A model generated the notes under the pieces. The model had not been told where the DNA came from. It was given only the letters and a program-made list of their open reading frames with translations, and ran no database searches. The position numbers and the translations under genes were made by a program. Shown piece after piece: positions 8,903-20,895 of a stretch of 64,000 nucleotides of DNA; position 1 is the first letter of the stretch, and each line of letters begins with the position of its first letter. Source of the DNA: Drosophila miranda (taxonomy: Eukaryota; Arthropoda; Insecta; Diptera; Drosophilidae); the NCBI RefSeq assembly GCF_003369915.1, contig NW_022881603.1, positions 6,989,249 to 7,053,248 on the forward strand, in the 5' to 3' direction.

Positions 8903-11900
8903 ATGTCGCGTGTAACGAAAAGTGATATTTCGCTCGATATGGAGGTCTGGGTGGAGGAGATGTCGGAGGCGCAGTTGGCGTACTACGACAAAATCACAAA
9001 CGAGCATTATGCTGTGAAAAATGCACTTAAGAGCGCCGTGAACGCCAATGAAGGAAAGGAACTGTTCAATGGCCAAGTGTTTCAAGCTTATTCGTTCAAG
9101 GGAAAAGTGCTGCAGGAGCTGAAAGAGGCCACCTTGCCTGGCTCCACGGGAAGAGGACGTGGCCGACCAAAACAGTCTTTAAATATTGCTTACTTGGAGT
9201 CATCCGACGACGGCGATGATGATGTTCCGTTGGCCAAGAGATTGGCCCTGTCCGCGGGTAAAAAGGCAGTGGCTGCTGGAACGTCTCCAAAGCTTGGAAA
9301 AAAAGCAGCCGCCGCCGCCGCTGCCGCATCCCCTAACAAAGCTTCGCCTCAACCCAAGGGCAGCAAAAGTGGCTCGAGTAGCAAATCTCCAAAAGACTCC
9401 AACAAAGATGGCGAATCTCCTCCTAAAAACTATCGCCCAGCTGAGGTCAACTCGGTGGGAGGTCTAGTTGTGGGCAGCACTGACGAAAGTAAGGATTCTA
9501 AAGACGTTAAGGATGGCAAGGACTTCAAAATGCAGGGAAAAACATATCCGTCTCTGGTGGTGCTGGCCAAACCGTTCCTTAAGATCAAAGACATGGCTGC
9601 AACACGCAGCAAGCTGGATTCCAAGGTTAAACTGGTTCTCATGCTGACTCCGAACAAGTTTTGCGAGTGGCTGCTCCAGGAGGGTCTTCTCAGATCTCAG
9701 CAGAATTGCATTAATCATCGAAATAGTGAACTGAAATTGGGTAAGTAGGATCAGTTGTGCATCACACCGAAAACTCTTCTCACTTTCACTTCTCCTTAAA
9801 TCCCTAGGAATATACTCGGATGTATCGAAATTCCCCAATACCGGAGGCTATGTGTGGATTAGTGATTGCTGTCCTTTTCGCTTCGTTTCCGTCTTCAATA
9901 ATTCAATATTCGAGGGAGCTTCGCATCCGCCCACATTTCTTTTAAAGCTTATCTACCATTGGGCCTGCCAGACCAGCATTCAGAATGTAGTCCAGTGGGT
10001 CAAGGTGGACAGTGTGTACATCAAGGGCATCTACACCTGGCTGAGAGCCATTTGCACTTTGGGCGTGCATCAGAAGTGCAAAAAGTTAGGAGGTCCCGGA
10101 AAGTTTGTGGAGGTAATGTACAAAATTATTCCCTTGATGTTTGCCCATTCACTGTTTGATGTTGTTCTTCCCAGGTGGGCGTCATATCGCTGGGAACCAC
10201 CTCGCAAGATGGAGCTCAGCGTCAGGTTAAGGTCGAAGTGCTAGGTGTCTATGATTATGCAGACAAATCAATCCGATTGCGTGCAGTAGAGCCGATTATC
10301 GATGGAGATCGTAATTACAAGAAACGCTTCCAGGGCATCCTGGAGCCGCTTTCGCGTTGGGTCCACAAGGACAGTACTATTTGCATCGACCTGACGGTAG
10401 ACAAGATCACCCTGGTCAGTTTGGGATTCAAGAATATTGTCCAGGCATCGGCCACAGACAACAAGGCCAAGCACAACAACTCGGCGGTGATGGAGTACTT
10501 GCGTAGAATCGTTCCTCGCATGTTCCAGAACACATTGTCGCTGCTCTCGCGTCAGATGATTCAGCAATTCCTGGACGAGCTTGTTTGGCGTGAATCGTTT
10601 GGAACGTATGCCCTTCAGGCCTTCAATAACATTATAATACACATAGCCGAGCAGACAAGAGTTACCACCACCGAGACAATCACTCAACGCCTGTATCAGG
10701 TAAGCAAAGTGGATCCATTTTATGGCACTAACACTTTTCTAATCCATCTCTTGTTCTGTTCAGGTGGCAACCAACCCTTTCAAAGACTGGAGCGTACTGC
10801 CGGCCAAATACAAGGAGACACCGGCCAATGCGGCACCCAAGCGCCTCAAGAAACGTTAGTAGTTTCGTAGTGTTCAATCGACTTGAATTTAATACAAGGC
10901 CGTTAATAGAATAATTCTAAGCAAAAGCGTTTGTCACTCCAAAGCAGTGGTCGTCGCCTGTCAAACAGTGGTCGTTTTTCCGTTGTCTTAGGCTTCGTAT
11001 TCCCTGTTGTTTACACACAGAACCAAGCGGAAAATGTTATTGTATTGGCGCTCCGACCACTGATCCAAAGTAAAGTGTTTTCCTCTTTTTTACTTATTCA
11101 GTCATTGTCAGTGTTGAGCTCAGGAAAAGTTCTTATGACAACACCAAGTGTTGGATCTAGATACTCGCAAAAAACCCAGCACATAAGCTTATTTTATGGC
11201 ATCTTTAATGTTAACTTATTTTAAACAACAGAGAACTAAACGAAAACCACTAAGTAAAATTGTCCAAAAACTTAAGAAATGGAAAGCCTTGCTAAAGCTA
11301 TGTTTTTATTTGATTTATTTATAATTTGGAGTGATAAAACGCATACAGTTAATTTTATAATGTGGCTCCAGCCATGTGCTAACTTTATTTGATATTGAAA
11401 GTTGATCGGAAGTTAAGTTGTTTTGTTGTTGTTGTTTTTTGTTTGGCGAGTTTGATCCACATTGATAATTTACCCTTACCCTTTATCTGTGCGCAGCGAT
11501 TAACGATGCTGATTATACCAGCTCCACCAAGGCGCCCAAGAAGGAAAAGAAAGAGAAAGATGTTGAGAAGGACATATTGCCAGCTGGCACCAAGAGGCGC
11601 GCGGTGAACACACCGCCACCGCCGCCACCAGCTACGAAGGGACCGGGAAGACCACCAGGCAAGGGCTCAGTCGAACACACGCCTTCAAAGCCAGTCGCAC
11701 CTTCACCAACGGTGACAAAATCGGCGGCAAAGAAGCCAAAGGAGAAAGAAGAGAAACTTCCCGTGGTGGTCAAGAGAGAGGAGGACGACCTCAAGGGACT
11801 GGAGGAGCTGTACTACGGCATAAGCGATGGGATGGACGAATACTTTGAACAATTCCCTGACAACTCGCCCAGGGCCAATCCCCATGAGCTTACCAAGACA

Positions 11901-14900
11901 GTGGACTGCCCGATTTGCCTGAGCGAATCCTTTGACTCCAATGAGAAGCTGCAAACGCATTTGGTGTCGCACATCTCGTCCGATGGCAAGCAGCATCAGT
12001 TCCAGTGCCTGTTCTGCCTGGAGAAACATCCCACGGAGTCAGTGCTGGCCAAGCACAACCAGATCATGCATCCCACCGAGACCAAGACGGAGGGTTCGCC
12101 CTCCTACTATTGCCTCATTTGCCAGCAGCGGCACAATTCTCTGCATTTGCTAACGACCCATCTACAGAGGGTCCACAGCACCCTGGAGCTGCCCTATTGG
12201 TGCCAGTCCTGTGGCTACCGCTCGTCGTCCCATCGCGATCTTGTCAGGCATTTCTACGATGACCACAAGAACCAGAACTTCCTGCAGTGCCCTTACTGCT
12301 TGGACGTAAGTTCCATTCGTAAATAGCCTGTAAAGTAAAATATTTCATAGCTCTCATTCCTTGCAGATATTTTACTTTTCCATTCGCGGGTCTGTCAGCC
12401 AGTTGCACATCGAGCATTACTTCATGCACTTGAATGATCACGTCAACAAGCGGGATCCATCGTTGCGCTGTCAGAAGTGCTCGCTCAGCTTCCTGGAGAA
12501 GGGTGATCTGAAGCAGCATACGGTTCAGCATCATATCAGCATGACCAAGACCAACAGGCCGGTCCGTCTCTTGCTCAACACTTCGCTGCTGATTCCTCCA
12601 CCAAAGGTGCGCACCCACCACAAGGAGCCGGCTCCCTTCTCCACCTACAAGCGACCGATATTCTTTGCGTTTCTGGAGGGCAAGACCTGTGCCGAGTGCA
12701 ACACCGATTACGCCAGCGAGGAGACACATTACACGTCAGTATTAACCACATTCATTGCATGTATTTTATTTATTTTCAAAGAATGGCTGTACGGGGTCGG
12801 TAACATCGTTAGCGTTCGCAAGTGAAAGTCAAGACAGAGAGTAGCCAGACGAAGCCCAGGACACACCAACCAAATCGCAACGTGTCGACAGTCAGTGCTT
12901 GGAATCCGAGGACATTGTCCAGCAGACGCACATAGCCAGCCCGCATCGCATCGTTGAAGTCGGAGACAAGCCAGTGCTGCAGAAGCCCCGTGCCCTGAAT
13001 CCTCATAATGAACATGCTGAGAGATGACTCCAGGTGGCAGTCGCTGCGCATCGGGTAGCCTATAATGGGCGAGCCCAGACAAGCCGAGGAGAGTCGATAG
13101 ATCGGCTTGAAGGCGTACTGCTGCTGCATGGCGATAAAATCCCAGCGCTCCGTGGTGAATGGATATGCGTAGCTGCGATTGAAGCTGAGCAGGGCCGAGA
13201 CCTGTTCGCTGGAATTAACGCCCACTATCAGGCGGGCCACTCTACTGACGAGACGCGGATGTACATGACGCAGAACTGTTTCGACCTCACACTCCTTGCG
13301 GTGAGGAAGCTATCCAACTGAAGGTTGTACCAGTTGGACAATACAAATCCCAAGATGGTCAGCTGCAGGAAAACTGTGAAGTATCGCAGAGAAGGACTGT
13401 CTATCCTTGCAGGCGAAGAGATATACAGTACACGGCTGACGGCGTCCAGAAAGCTCAACCCAACACGATGTTGCCAGCTCTTCCTGCCTATGTCGGGACG
13501 AACACAAAAAAGCACACCACTAATGTAGAACACTCCACCAGCAGCAGAAGCCAGCTTGATTGGTTGAGGGGCAGCAGTAGATACATGTGGCGGGGAATCT
13601 CGGTCCGTACCGGAACAATCAAACAGTTTTGTGTGACCATCAATGGATAGCTTCTGTCCCCAAAATCACTGGGGGATCTGATGTACGGATGCGCTGAAAT
13701 CTCCAAGTGTCCTTCGATTATAAGATGCGCAATTCGGTCCATATTGACACTGCTCGTGGGGCCAAGATTCTCATGAGGATTAGTAATCTGCAGAGTGGCA
13801 TTGTGGCGTTGCAAGTACTCCACAAAGGTGCGATAGGCGTAGCCTCGTATATGTCTCCGTCCTGTGTGGGGATCATGCACCACAAACACTCGCGGAATAT
13901 CATTCTCCACTGAAGTGGACACAACATAGCCCTGGAAGTTGTTTGTAGTTGCTGGAAAGAGCGGAATCGAAGTGAAATTAATCTGAAAGAAGCGCACTGC
14001 CGGATAGGGAGTATAGGAATAGATTCGATCCTTATGCAGCACCAACACGTTTTGAAACTGCTGGTGCCAGAGCTTCTGGAATATGGCGTGTATCGCCTTG
14101 TACGAGCCACTTCGTTTTGAGCGCAAGACGACAATTAAGCGACCGCGACGCATCCTTTCAGAGCATTCCTAATGAGATCCAGGCGGCTGTGGCAGAAGAG
14201 CAAGCTAATGGCATTGTCCGCGTTCATGTTATAATGACCAAGGGGTCTCTGCTTTCGAGTTGGCGTAGACAAATCCACCGTGTGAATTGTGACTTCCATG
14301 GCTCGATGCAGCCAAGTTATCTGACTGTTGATATCATCCAGTTTTGTTCTGTGTTCCACGAAGATTGGCGAATTACTCCAGTGTTCCCGGGTAGCGATGA
14401 CGCTTAGAACAGACCTCACTAAGGTCATGTTGGGACTGCCGTGGATCAACGCTGGCTGTGACCAGCTGAAGAGCAGCAATAATAACAGCCCGTTGCTCAT
14501 TATGGTTGACTACGTTGTGGCTTTTGGGCGCGCCTGCGACGTCCTTATAACGCCGTAAATAATTGCTTTACTTGAATCTAATCAGGCTTTATTACCGATA
14601 GAAATCAGAGTAATAACGGGTGAATTGCAGGACTTGTTCCTAGGGGCTGAAAGGAGTCTATTTGAAACGTTATGTAGCCTGAAATTCAATGGCTCCCCTT
14701 CTCTCGTTACAGCGGGTGGCTGCACTGCGTGAAGTGCAATTATCAGACATGTTGCCAGCGGGTCCAGTTCCGGCACGGCGTGGACTGCAATGGAAACTTC
14801 GTGGACGCCATGGAGGTCAATCTGCCCCAGGAGATGCATTGCATCTGCGGCTTCGCTACCAGCAATGGCAACAAGATGGCGCAGCATTTGGCCAACTGTG

Positions 14901-15544
14901 GCCTGAGCACCTGCTACCCCAGTCTCGAGGCGGCAAATGAGAACGCCGTGAAGCGCAACATGCTGGACATGTTGGGTTTGGTTCGACGCGATGGGGATAC
15001 GTCTGGCGAGGGTGCCGACATAAGTGAGACTGCGTACGATGCCACTGATGATCACGGCGAAATGCTGCAGACCCCAAGAGGGCAACACCTGCAGCAGCAG
15101 CAGCAGCAGAACCTAATGGAGGTCCAACAGACAGAGCCGGAGCCTCAGACAGAGCTTCAACAGAACTACTTGTCCGCATCTGTGGACCCCGAACCAGTGC
15201 CAGTCCTACCCGTGCAGCAGACCTTGCCGGCTCCCATTCAGTTCGGTGAAATGGAGGCGGCCCCGGTCCTGATTGATCCCCAGCATCAGGTACCGGCACC
15301 CACCGACTACGCTCAAGTGTCCGTGGTGCAGCAGCACCAGCAGCAGCAGTCGTATGGACTCGGTAACTATGGCCAAGGCGGCATATCCACCGACATTGAC
15401 ATGCCGCTTATTGCGGAGCTGTCCGAGCCCAATGCTCCACCCACGCCCCAGTTCTTGGGCGAAGTGCACACGCCCATGTTCGATGCAGTGGCCGCCGCCG
15501 AGCAGCAGCACTATCACGCCCAGCACCATCATCATCCCCAATGA
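8903..15544 (+). CDS. row: Row-like zinc-finger chromatin protein with Merlin-type domain
   Basis: Seven exons: 8903-9740, 9808-10112, 10175-10699, 10764-10854, 11497-12305, 12367-12734 and 14713-15544. All phases match and give about 1255 residues with no stop. The start is ATG 8903. In order: an acidic N-terminus; an AT-hook (GRGRPK, about residue 83); a Lys/Ser/Ala-rich stretch; a complete Merlin/IS1016-like transposase fold (about residues 255-545) without its catalytic acids; a second basic linker with GRPPGK; about seven C2H2-type fingers (for example CPICLSESFDSNEKLQTHLVSH-like spacing) in exons 5-7; and a Gln/Pro-rich tail ending in a His run. AT-hooks, C2H2 fingers and a Gln-rich tail match Drosophila Row, a nuclear partner of HP1c and Woc (established for Row). 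The orthology call rests on architecture and neighbours. Confidence 0.78.
10855..11496 (+). other. row intron 4
   Basis: A 642-bp intron bounded by GTTAGT and CGCAG. It is AT-rich with a GTT-repeat near 11418-11445. I see no gene or transposon in it. Confidence 0.6.
12809..14500 (-). pseudogene. Ionotropic receptor (IR), copy 1, broken, nested in row intron 6
   Basis: Antisense to row inside its 1978-bp last intron (12735-14712). It starts at ATG 14500-14498 with a signal peptide (MSNGLLLLLLFSWSQ). The ligand-binding S1 and pore-proximal regions follow, then the C-terminal S2 region with SACLGSPIIGYPMRSD and a final membrane helix (about 12830-12900), as in divergent insect IR chemoreceptors. 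The frame shifts near 14150 and near 13528. Near 13300 the frame shifts again and about 20 codons present in copy 2 are missing. A sensory cation-channel role is known for the family; this copy cannot make a full protein. Confidence 0.82.
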
Positions 15545-16061
15545 TATAGGCCACCCGGCAAGCTAAAATCACGCGACTACACAATTCATTGGCAGAATTA
15601 CTAGACACACGATTTGCTTTTAAAAATCGTATTTTGACTTTTTTTTATCATAAAAACAGTTAAGATATTCAAAAATGAATCCCTTTAGTATCCTCTCGTA
15701 TAATATCGCGAAGAGTGAAGTACATAGACACCCAGTTGAGACATTTTAGGGTAGGGCTTTAAGTTTGTTAGCATCTAATTTTGCATCTTTTTGCAGTAAA
15801 AATATACTTACATACTGGAAATAATCTCAGTTGCTTGAAGGAAACGTAACCACTCCTCTGCAATTCGATCTATCCTGAATAATTGAAATAGCTTGAACTT
15901 GACCTACAGTCTGGATATAAGAAAAATAATCATTTGTTAATTAAACAAAGAAATCGAACTTTCAATAAAAGTATATCACGCTATCCTTAGAATGTGCCTT
16001 TCCATTGTGTTGGACAATTTACGAATTAAGTTGTTAAAATAATCCCGTTAATGAGCTGTCG
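15545..16061. other. row 3' flank
   Basis: AT-rich. An AATAAA-type signal occurs at about 15964-15969. No gene seen. Confidence 0.4.
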
Positions 16062-16370
16062 GTTTTTATACCCGATACTCAAAATGAGTATTGGGGTATA
16101 TTAGATTTGTGGTAAAAGTGGATGTGTGTAACGTCCAGAAGGAATCGTTTCCGACCCCATAAAGTATATATATTCTTGATCAGCATCAATAGCCGAGTCG
16201 ATTGGGCCCTGTCTGTCTGTCTGTCTGTCCGTCTGTCCGTCCGTCCGTCTGTCCGTCCCCTTCAGCGCCTAGTGCTCAAAGACTATAAGAGCTAGAGCAA
16301 CGATGTTTTGGATCCAGACTTCTGTGATATGTCACTGCTACAAAAATATTTCAAAACTTCGCCCCGCCCA
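16062..16370 (+). mobile_element. DINE-1/ISY-like Helitron fragment
   Basis: This is the 5' part of the repeat also found at 26626, 31320, 34036, 43454 and 47189. It has a terminal hairpin (TATACCCGATACTC...GAGTATTGGGGTAT) and a GTCT/GTCC tetranucleotide tract (about 16208-16257) and is cut at CGCCCCGCCCA. The structure is that of non-autonomous DINE-1/INE-1 Helentrons. The 115 bp after it (16371-16485) I cannot classify. Confidence 0.85.
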
Positions 16371-16485
16371 GCGGCAGAATGACCTTTACCAAAAAGGAGA
16401 CAAGATTGATTAGAAGTTCGGGGTTCTTCAAAAGTGATATTTCTAATGCAACACATATCGAGGTTATATGTAGTAAGGTTATTTC

Positions 16486-17417
16486 TTAGATAGAACGCCC
16501 TGTGTTCAGCCGTAAGTGCTCGAATACGAATACCAATAAGGACAGCAGCCAACCGCCACCGAGGACAAACCAGCCAAGCCGCAAAGTGTCCACATCTAGG
16601 GCTTGGAATCCGAGGTCATTGTCCAACAGGCGCACATAGCCAGCCCGCATCGCATCGTTAAAGTCGGACACAAACCAGTGCTGCAGAAGCCCTGTGGCCT
16701 GAATCCTCATAATGAACATGCTGAGAGATGACTCCAGGTTTCAGTCGCTGCGCATCGGGTAGCCTATAATGGGCGAGCCCAGACAAGCCGAGGAGAATCG
16801 AAAGATCGGCTTGAAGGCATATTGCTGTTGTAGGGAAAAGAACTCCCAGCGCTCCAGGGTGAAGGGATACGCGTAGCTGCGATTGAAGCTGAGCAGGGCC
16901 GACTCCTGTTCACTGGAATTAACGCCCACCAACAGGCTGGCCACTTCATTGATGAGTTGGGGTTCTACGTGGAGAGCTAGCTTCGTAGTGCTTCACCAGA
17001 ACCTGCTGTTGCTGCTCGATCAGGTCCTCCATGGTCTCCACTTGCTTACCCACGACCAATGCGGTGAGGAAGCTGTCCAACTGAATGTTGTACCAGCTGG
17101 TCAGAACAAATCCCAAGATCGTCAGCTGCCCGGGATTAATCCAGTAAAGTACGGCGCTGATGTAGAACACTCCCCCAAGAAGAAGCAACCAACTCCAGCG
17201 GTTGAGGGGCAGCAGTAGGTACATGTGACGCGGAATCTCGTTCCTCACGGGGACAATCAGACAGCCACCCCACGAAGATTGGCGTATTTTTCCAATTCTC
17301 CCGGCTAGCGATGACGCTCATAAGGGACCTCAGCAAACTCATGTTGTGGACGCCTTCGACAGGCTCCAGCCGGGAGGAAGTGCAGAGCAGGAGCAGAAGT
17401 ATCAGCACTGTGCACAT
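16486..17417 (-). pseudogene. Ionotropic receptor (IR), copy 2, broken
   Basis: A paralogue of the intronic IR, clearly similar along the C-terminal half (SACLGSPIIGYPMRSD, DFNDAMRAGYVRLLDN). The signal peptide and first ~50 residues remain (start near 17417). Most of the extracellular ligand-binding part is then deleted at about 17265, joining out of frame to the PRHMYLLLPLN region. A further frameshift lies near 16970. TGA at 16743-16741 replaces a codon that is Cys in copy 1. Helitron-type DNA lies just beyond its 3' end. Confidence 0.82.
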
Positions 17418-17487
17418 AGCGGGCTGGGACTGTTGTGATTTCTTGCAGCACAGAGGTCAGGCTTTTAAGGCAGCGAATAACCTTCAT

Positions 17488-17850
17488 TAAATATAATCAG
17501 CCTTGATTAGTCTTATCAGTGATGAACATTGTGTGGATAATTCACTTGCTTCGAATTGGTCTCAACGCGGTATAGGGTGGCCTCTTATAATTGGGAACGT
17601 AATGTGCGCAGGGCAAGCTCTTAATCATTCGTGGTCCTACAAGTATACATTTTATTAAGATATACACTTTACATTTTCAGGTGATGATTGAAATATTGCA
17701 CATCGGAGATAGACGAAACAGTTAAAACATTACTAGAAACAGAGACACACGGCATTAGGGCTTGGTTAAAAAACTAGGACTAATAAATTTAGACGGTTGG
17801 AATACTTTTACGCATGAATAGATTTGTGGAATTCTAGAATTGAGCCGATA
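17488..17850. other. Intergenic, no gene seen
   Basis: About 360 bp of AT-rich sequence between the second IR remnant and the nischarin-like gene. Nothing recognisable. Confidence 0.5.
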
Positions 17851-20408
17851 TCATTTCTGGCGCTGGCGCTGCTTTAATTGAAGCAGAACGGAGAGCACTA
17901 GGGCTGTGTCCAACTCTTGCTGACTGCCTCGCTCATTGTCCAGAGAAATTTTGACGGCGCGCTCATGGAAACGAGCCAGGACACGGGGCCGATAGTCTAC
18001 AGAGAAAATACAATTCAAATAGGAAAGAAAAAAGAAGAAAATCAACACGCGAACTCACCCACACTGCCCGCCAGGGGATTGCCAGTGAGTCTAAGGGACT
18101 CCAGCAGTGGAAGATTAGCCACATAATCAACCTCTTCGAGATCTTCAATCTGATTGCAGCTCAGGTCTAGATTGACCAATGAAAGCAGCTTGCGCAGGCC
18201 TTTCAAGGACTTGAGCTTATTTTGAGCCAGCTCCAGTGTGACGAGATTTCCCATTGTCAGATGCCAGTCCACGCACTCGGCTATAAGATTTCCGGACAGA
18301 GAGAGCAGCTGTAGATGGGGAAGCTCGTCCAGGTTTTGTACAACCCGGATGCGATTCTGCTCGAGCACCAGGCGACGCAGTTTTGGTGCTGTCCTCACAC
18401 TGCCATCGATTTGGGTGAGCAGATTGCCAGTCACATCGAGGTCAGTTAGCTCCTGCCACGCATCTGTGCTGATGAGGATACTGCCGTTTGTTGCGGAGGA
18501 TGGACGGATGGCCTCAGGCAGGAGGCTCGGAACATCGCAGTACTTGTGCAAGTTATCGCAGAGCAGCACCTGGCATATGTTTTGTATAGTCGTGTTGTGA
18601 ACACAGATTGTTTGTAACGTTGGCTTCAGGAGCTCAATGTCCACGATGTTCTCCGTGGACAGGGCCGAGAATTTGAGGGTTTTGAGATTTCGAAATGCAT
18701 TCAGATTGAAGTTTAGCCTGTTCGGAATGATATTGCTTCGCCCAATGGGTACGTCCACTGTGTTGTAGTCCTGCGCATAGCTGGCATTATCCTTCACTGG
18801 CGTCACTACTAATGCCACGAGTTGTGTGCAGAAGTCCAGGACGTGCGAGAAGTCGTATTTTCCGTCACGATCCAGGTTCGGCGTGCAGGGAAGACTCAGA
18901 CGCTCGCTAATGGCAAAGACCTGTGCATAAGGTAGATTATTCCATAAATAATATATGTAAATAGTATCTCAGCTACATTTCTTAGTATTAATCGCAATTT
19001 ATATGTGTATATTAGGCTGCCTTTGCAACTGGATCCACAGATATCTGAGGATAAATTTCCCGCTCTTCTTTTGCAATGAACTTAGACATCAGCTTATAGA
19101 GTAAAGCGATTCCCAGAAGCATCCTCTGCGTTGGTGTATATTTGTTCTTAGCCGGACCGAAAAAAACACCCACTCGTCGATTTGTCAAATGGTTCATGCC
19201 CAGGGCATTAATCATGGAGGCCTCGCGGGTTTGCGCATCCGCGGAGGATATGCCGCGAAAGCCACGAATCAGCAGGATGCCGCGTTTCTGCTCCCAAATG
19301 GACAAAATTAACGCTAGTTTCGGATCCTTGGCCTGCTTGATGCTGTCAGGTGTGCCAAGAAGTTTCTCGGCTTGCAGAAAGTGGACAAATGGACGGATGC
19401 CCTTGCCCTTGCCTACATAGAAAATAGCTCTTAGGAAAGTGAACCAGACATCAATGCAGTGCATTCCTGGGGCCCGATTCGCAAGCTTGTTTGTTACGCG
19501 GGGATCCAGCAACAAATAGTTGAAATATTGCAGATCTGTATTCCCCTGTTCGCGATGCCATTTAATGTGGGGGGCGGCATACTTTGAGAGTTTTTTGATG
19601 CTCTGATAATTGTTCTCCGACTGCAGGGTCTGTTCCAGCTCAGGAGAGAAGTTTGTGTAGCGCCTATTTGCGATAGTGCCAAGGGAGTACTTGGCACCTC
19701 GAAAGAGGATAAAGTTACTGCCTAGTTTTTGCAGCTGCAAAGGCCAGCACGTGACTATATAAGTTAACAAAAATTTCGACATTTCAATAAATAAATATTA
19801 CTAGTATATACTGTGTTCGATTTAAAGTGTGAATTATATCTGAAACATGAGCCTACATATGTACATATGTTGCAGGGATAGAAAAGTGAGATTTTTCTCA
19901 CCTCCAATAACGACAGGTTGTATTCCTTTTTGGAACTGAGAAGCGCATCGCCGTCTCGTCGAATAACTTCGCAAGATCCTGCAGCAGATAGAAAATGTCG
20001 TATTTGTTGAAATCCAGGAATTCAGACAGAGCCCGCGGTAGTTCCGTGCGAAAATAGATAAGCAGCTCCTGAAATTAGGCTTCCAGTTGTTCGAGACGCT
20101 GCTCCAGAAACGCTGGCTGCTTATTACCCACAAGCTGCAACCGAGATCAACATGAATAGATATACGAGTATGTTTTGTTTTAAGGGGCGTACCGTTTTTG
20201 GGGGCAATAACTTTTTGCTGATTGCTATATCCTCCACCAGCTTATCATGGAGCTGGGCAAAGTCTCGATAGCGCCGCTCCACCATCCACTCCACCTTTGC
20301 CTCCCGCACTTTGATGTCATAGTAGGTGACCCCGCCGCTGGAGGTTTCATTCGTGTATTTCGGTATTGTCACCGTCGTCTCCTCGTTCTGGCGGTAATAG
20401 CAAGCCAT
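17851..20408 (-). pseudogene. Nischarin/IRAS homologue (CG11807-like), broken
   Basis: Exons in transcription order: 20408-20193, 20134-19902, 18920-18059, 17996-17851. Exon 1 encodes a PX domain (RRYRDFAQLHDKLVED). Exon 3 holds leucine-rich repeats (for example LVTLELAQNKLKSL, LVNLDLSCNQIEDL). Exon 4 has the family motif DYRPRVLARFHERA. All splice phases match. In exon 2, TAA at 20077-20075 replaces an aromatic codon, and a frameshift lies near 19950-19956 before the KKEYNLSLLE segment. Nischarin is a phosphoinositide- and integrin-binding endosomal scaffold (established in mammals). Exons 3 and 4 look undamaged, so loss of function is recent. Confidence 0.85.
19012..19782 (-). CDS. GIY-YIG nuclease-like protein, ANKLE1/LEM-3 type
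   Basis: An intact 256-codon single exon inside the nischarin-like intron, same strand. Residues about 85-245 match the C-terminal GIY-YIG domain of ANKLE1/LEM-3: FNYLLLDPRVT, AIFYVGKGKGIRPF, ILSIWEQKRGI, TREASMINALG, LTNRRVG and a conserved tail ending in EEREIYPQ. Ankyrin and LEM domains are absent and the first ~80 residues are unrecognised. ANKLE1/LEM-3 cleave branched or bridged chromosomal DNA (established for the family); nuclease activity here is inferred. The Tyr, YVGKG and downstream Arg and Asn positions are present. It is the only undamaged coding sequence between 16 and 22.5 kb. Confidence 0.82.
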   Translation of the reverse strand: MSKFLLTYIVTCWPLQLQKLGSNFILFRGAKYSLGTIANRRYTNFSPELEQTLQSENNYQSIKKLSKYAAPHIKWHREQGNTDLQYFNYLLLDPRVTNKLANRAPGMHCIDVWFTFLRAIFYVGKGKGIRPFVHFLQAEKLLGTPDSIKQAKDPKLALILSIWEQKRGILLIRGFRGISSADAQTREASMINALGMNHLTNRRVGVFFGPAKNKYTPTQRMLLGIALLYKLMSKFIAKEEREIYPQISVDPVAKAA

Positions 20409-20895
20409 CGCTGTCCTTTCCTCACAGATGTTTGACGCATTAAACACGTATTTCTAGGCTAAACATGCATTTAAACGCAATTTTCTAATTTATTGCAATT
20501 GTAGTTAATTAATTGGACAGCTGTTTACTGTTATCGATTAGAGATGAGCGAAAGTCACAAGCAAGTCACTGTCACTGCGGCATTAAATTGATAATCCCGA
20601 CTTGCACTTAAGACTGGGCTTTGACAATTATTAAATGAAAATGTCAATAAATGTAATGAATCATTGGAGTTTGTAGTACTAGCGATGTTCACAGCTGCCA
20701 ATTGGATCACTGACAACAAAAGTTGCTACTCCTCACCGCCTATCGATATATTCCTATCGGTGGCCCCTTTTGTTTATATTTGTACTTGTTGGCATTTGTT
20801 CTAAGAGCGAAATTAATCCAACGAAGCAATGCCACTGGCTGGGCCACCTGAGAAATAACTATTATATCTGAGATGAAAGGAGACGAGGGCTAAAA
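20409..20895. promoter_or_regulatory. Divergent promoter with DRE
   Basis: 487 bp between the diverging nischarin-like and GPHR-like genes. A perfect DRE (TATCGATA) is at 20741-20748, with further ATCG-type sites near 20532 and 20753. No TATA box seen. This is typical of paired housekeeping genes. Confidence 0.55.

Noticed and set aside
16208-16257. Tetranucleotide GTCT/GTCC tracts as independent microsatellites or CRISPR-like repeats
   Set aside because: They occur at the same position in every DINE-1/ISY-like copy and are part of that element.
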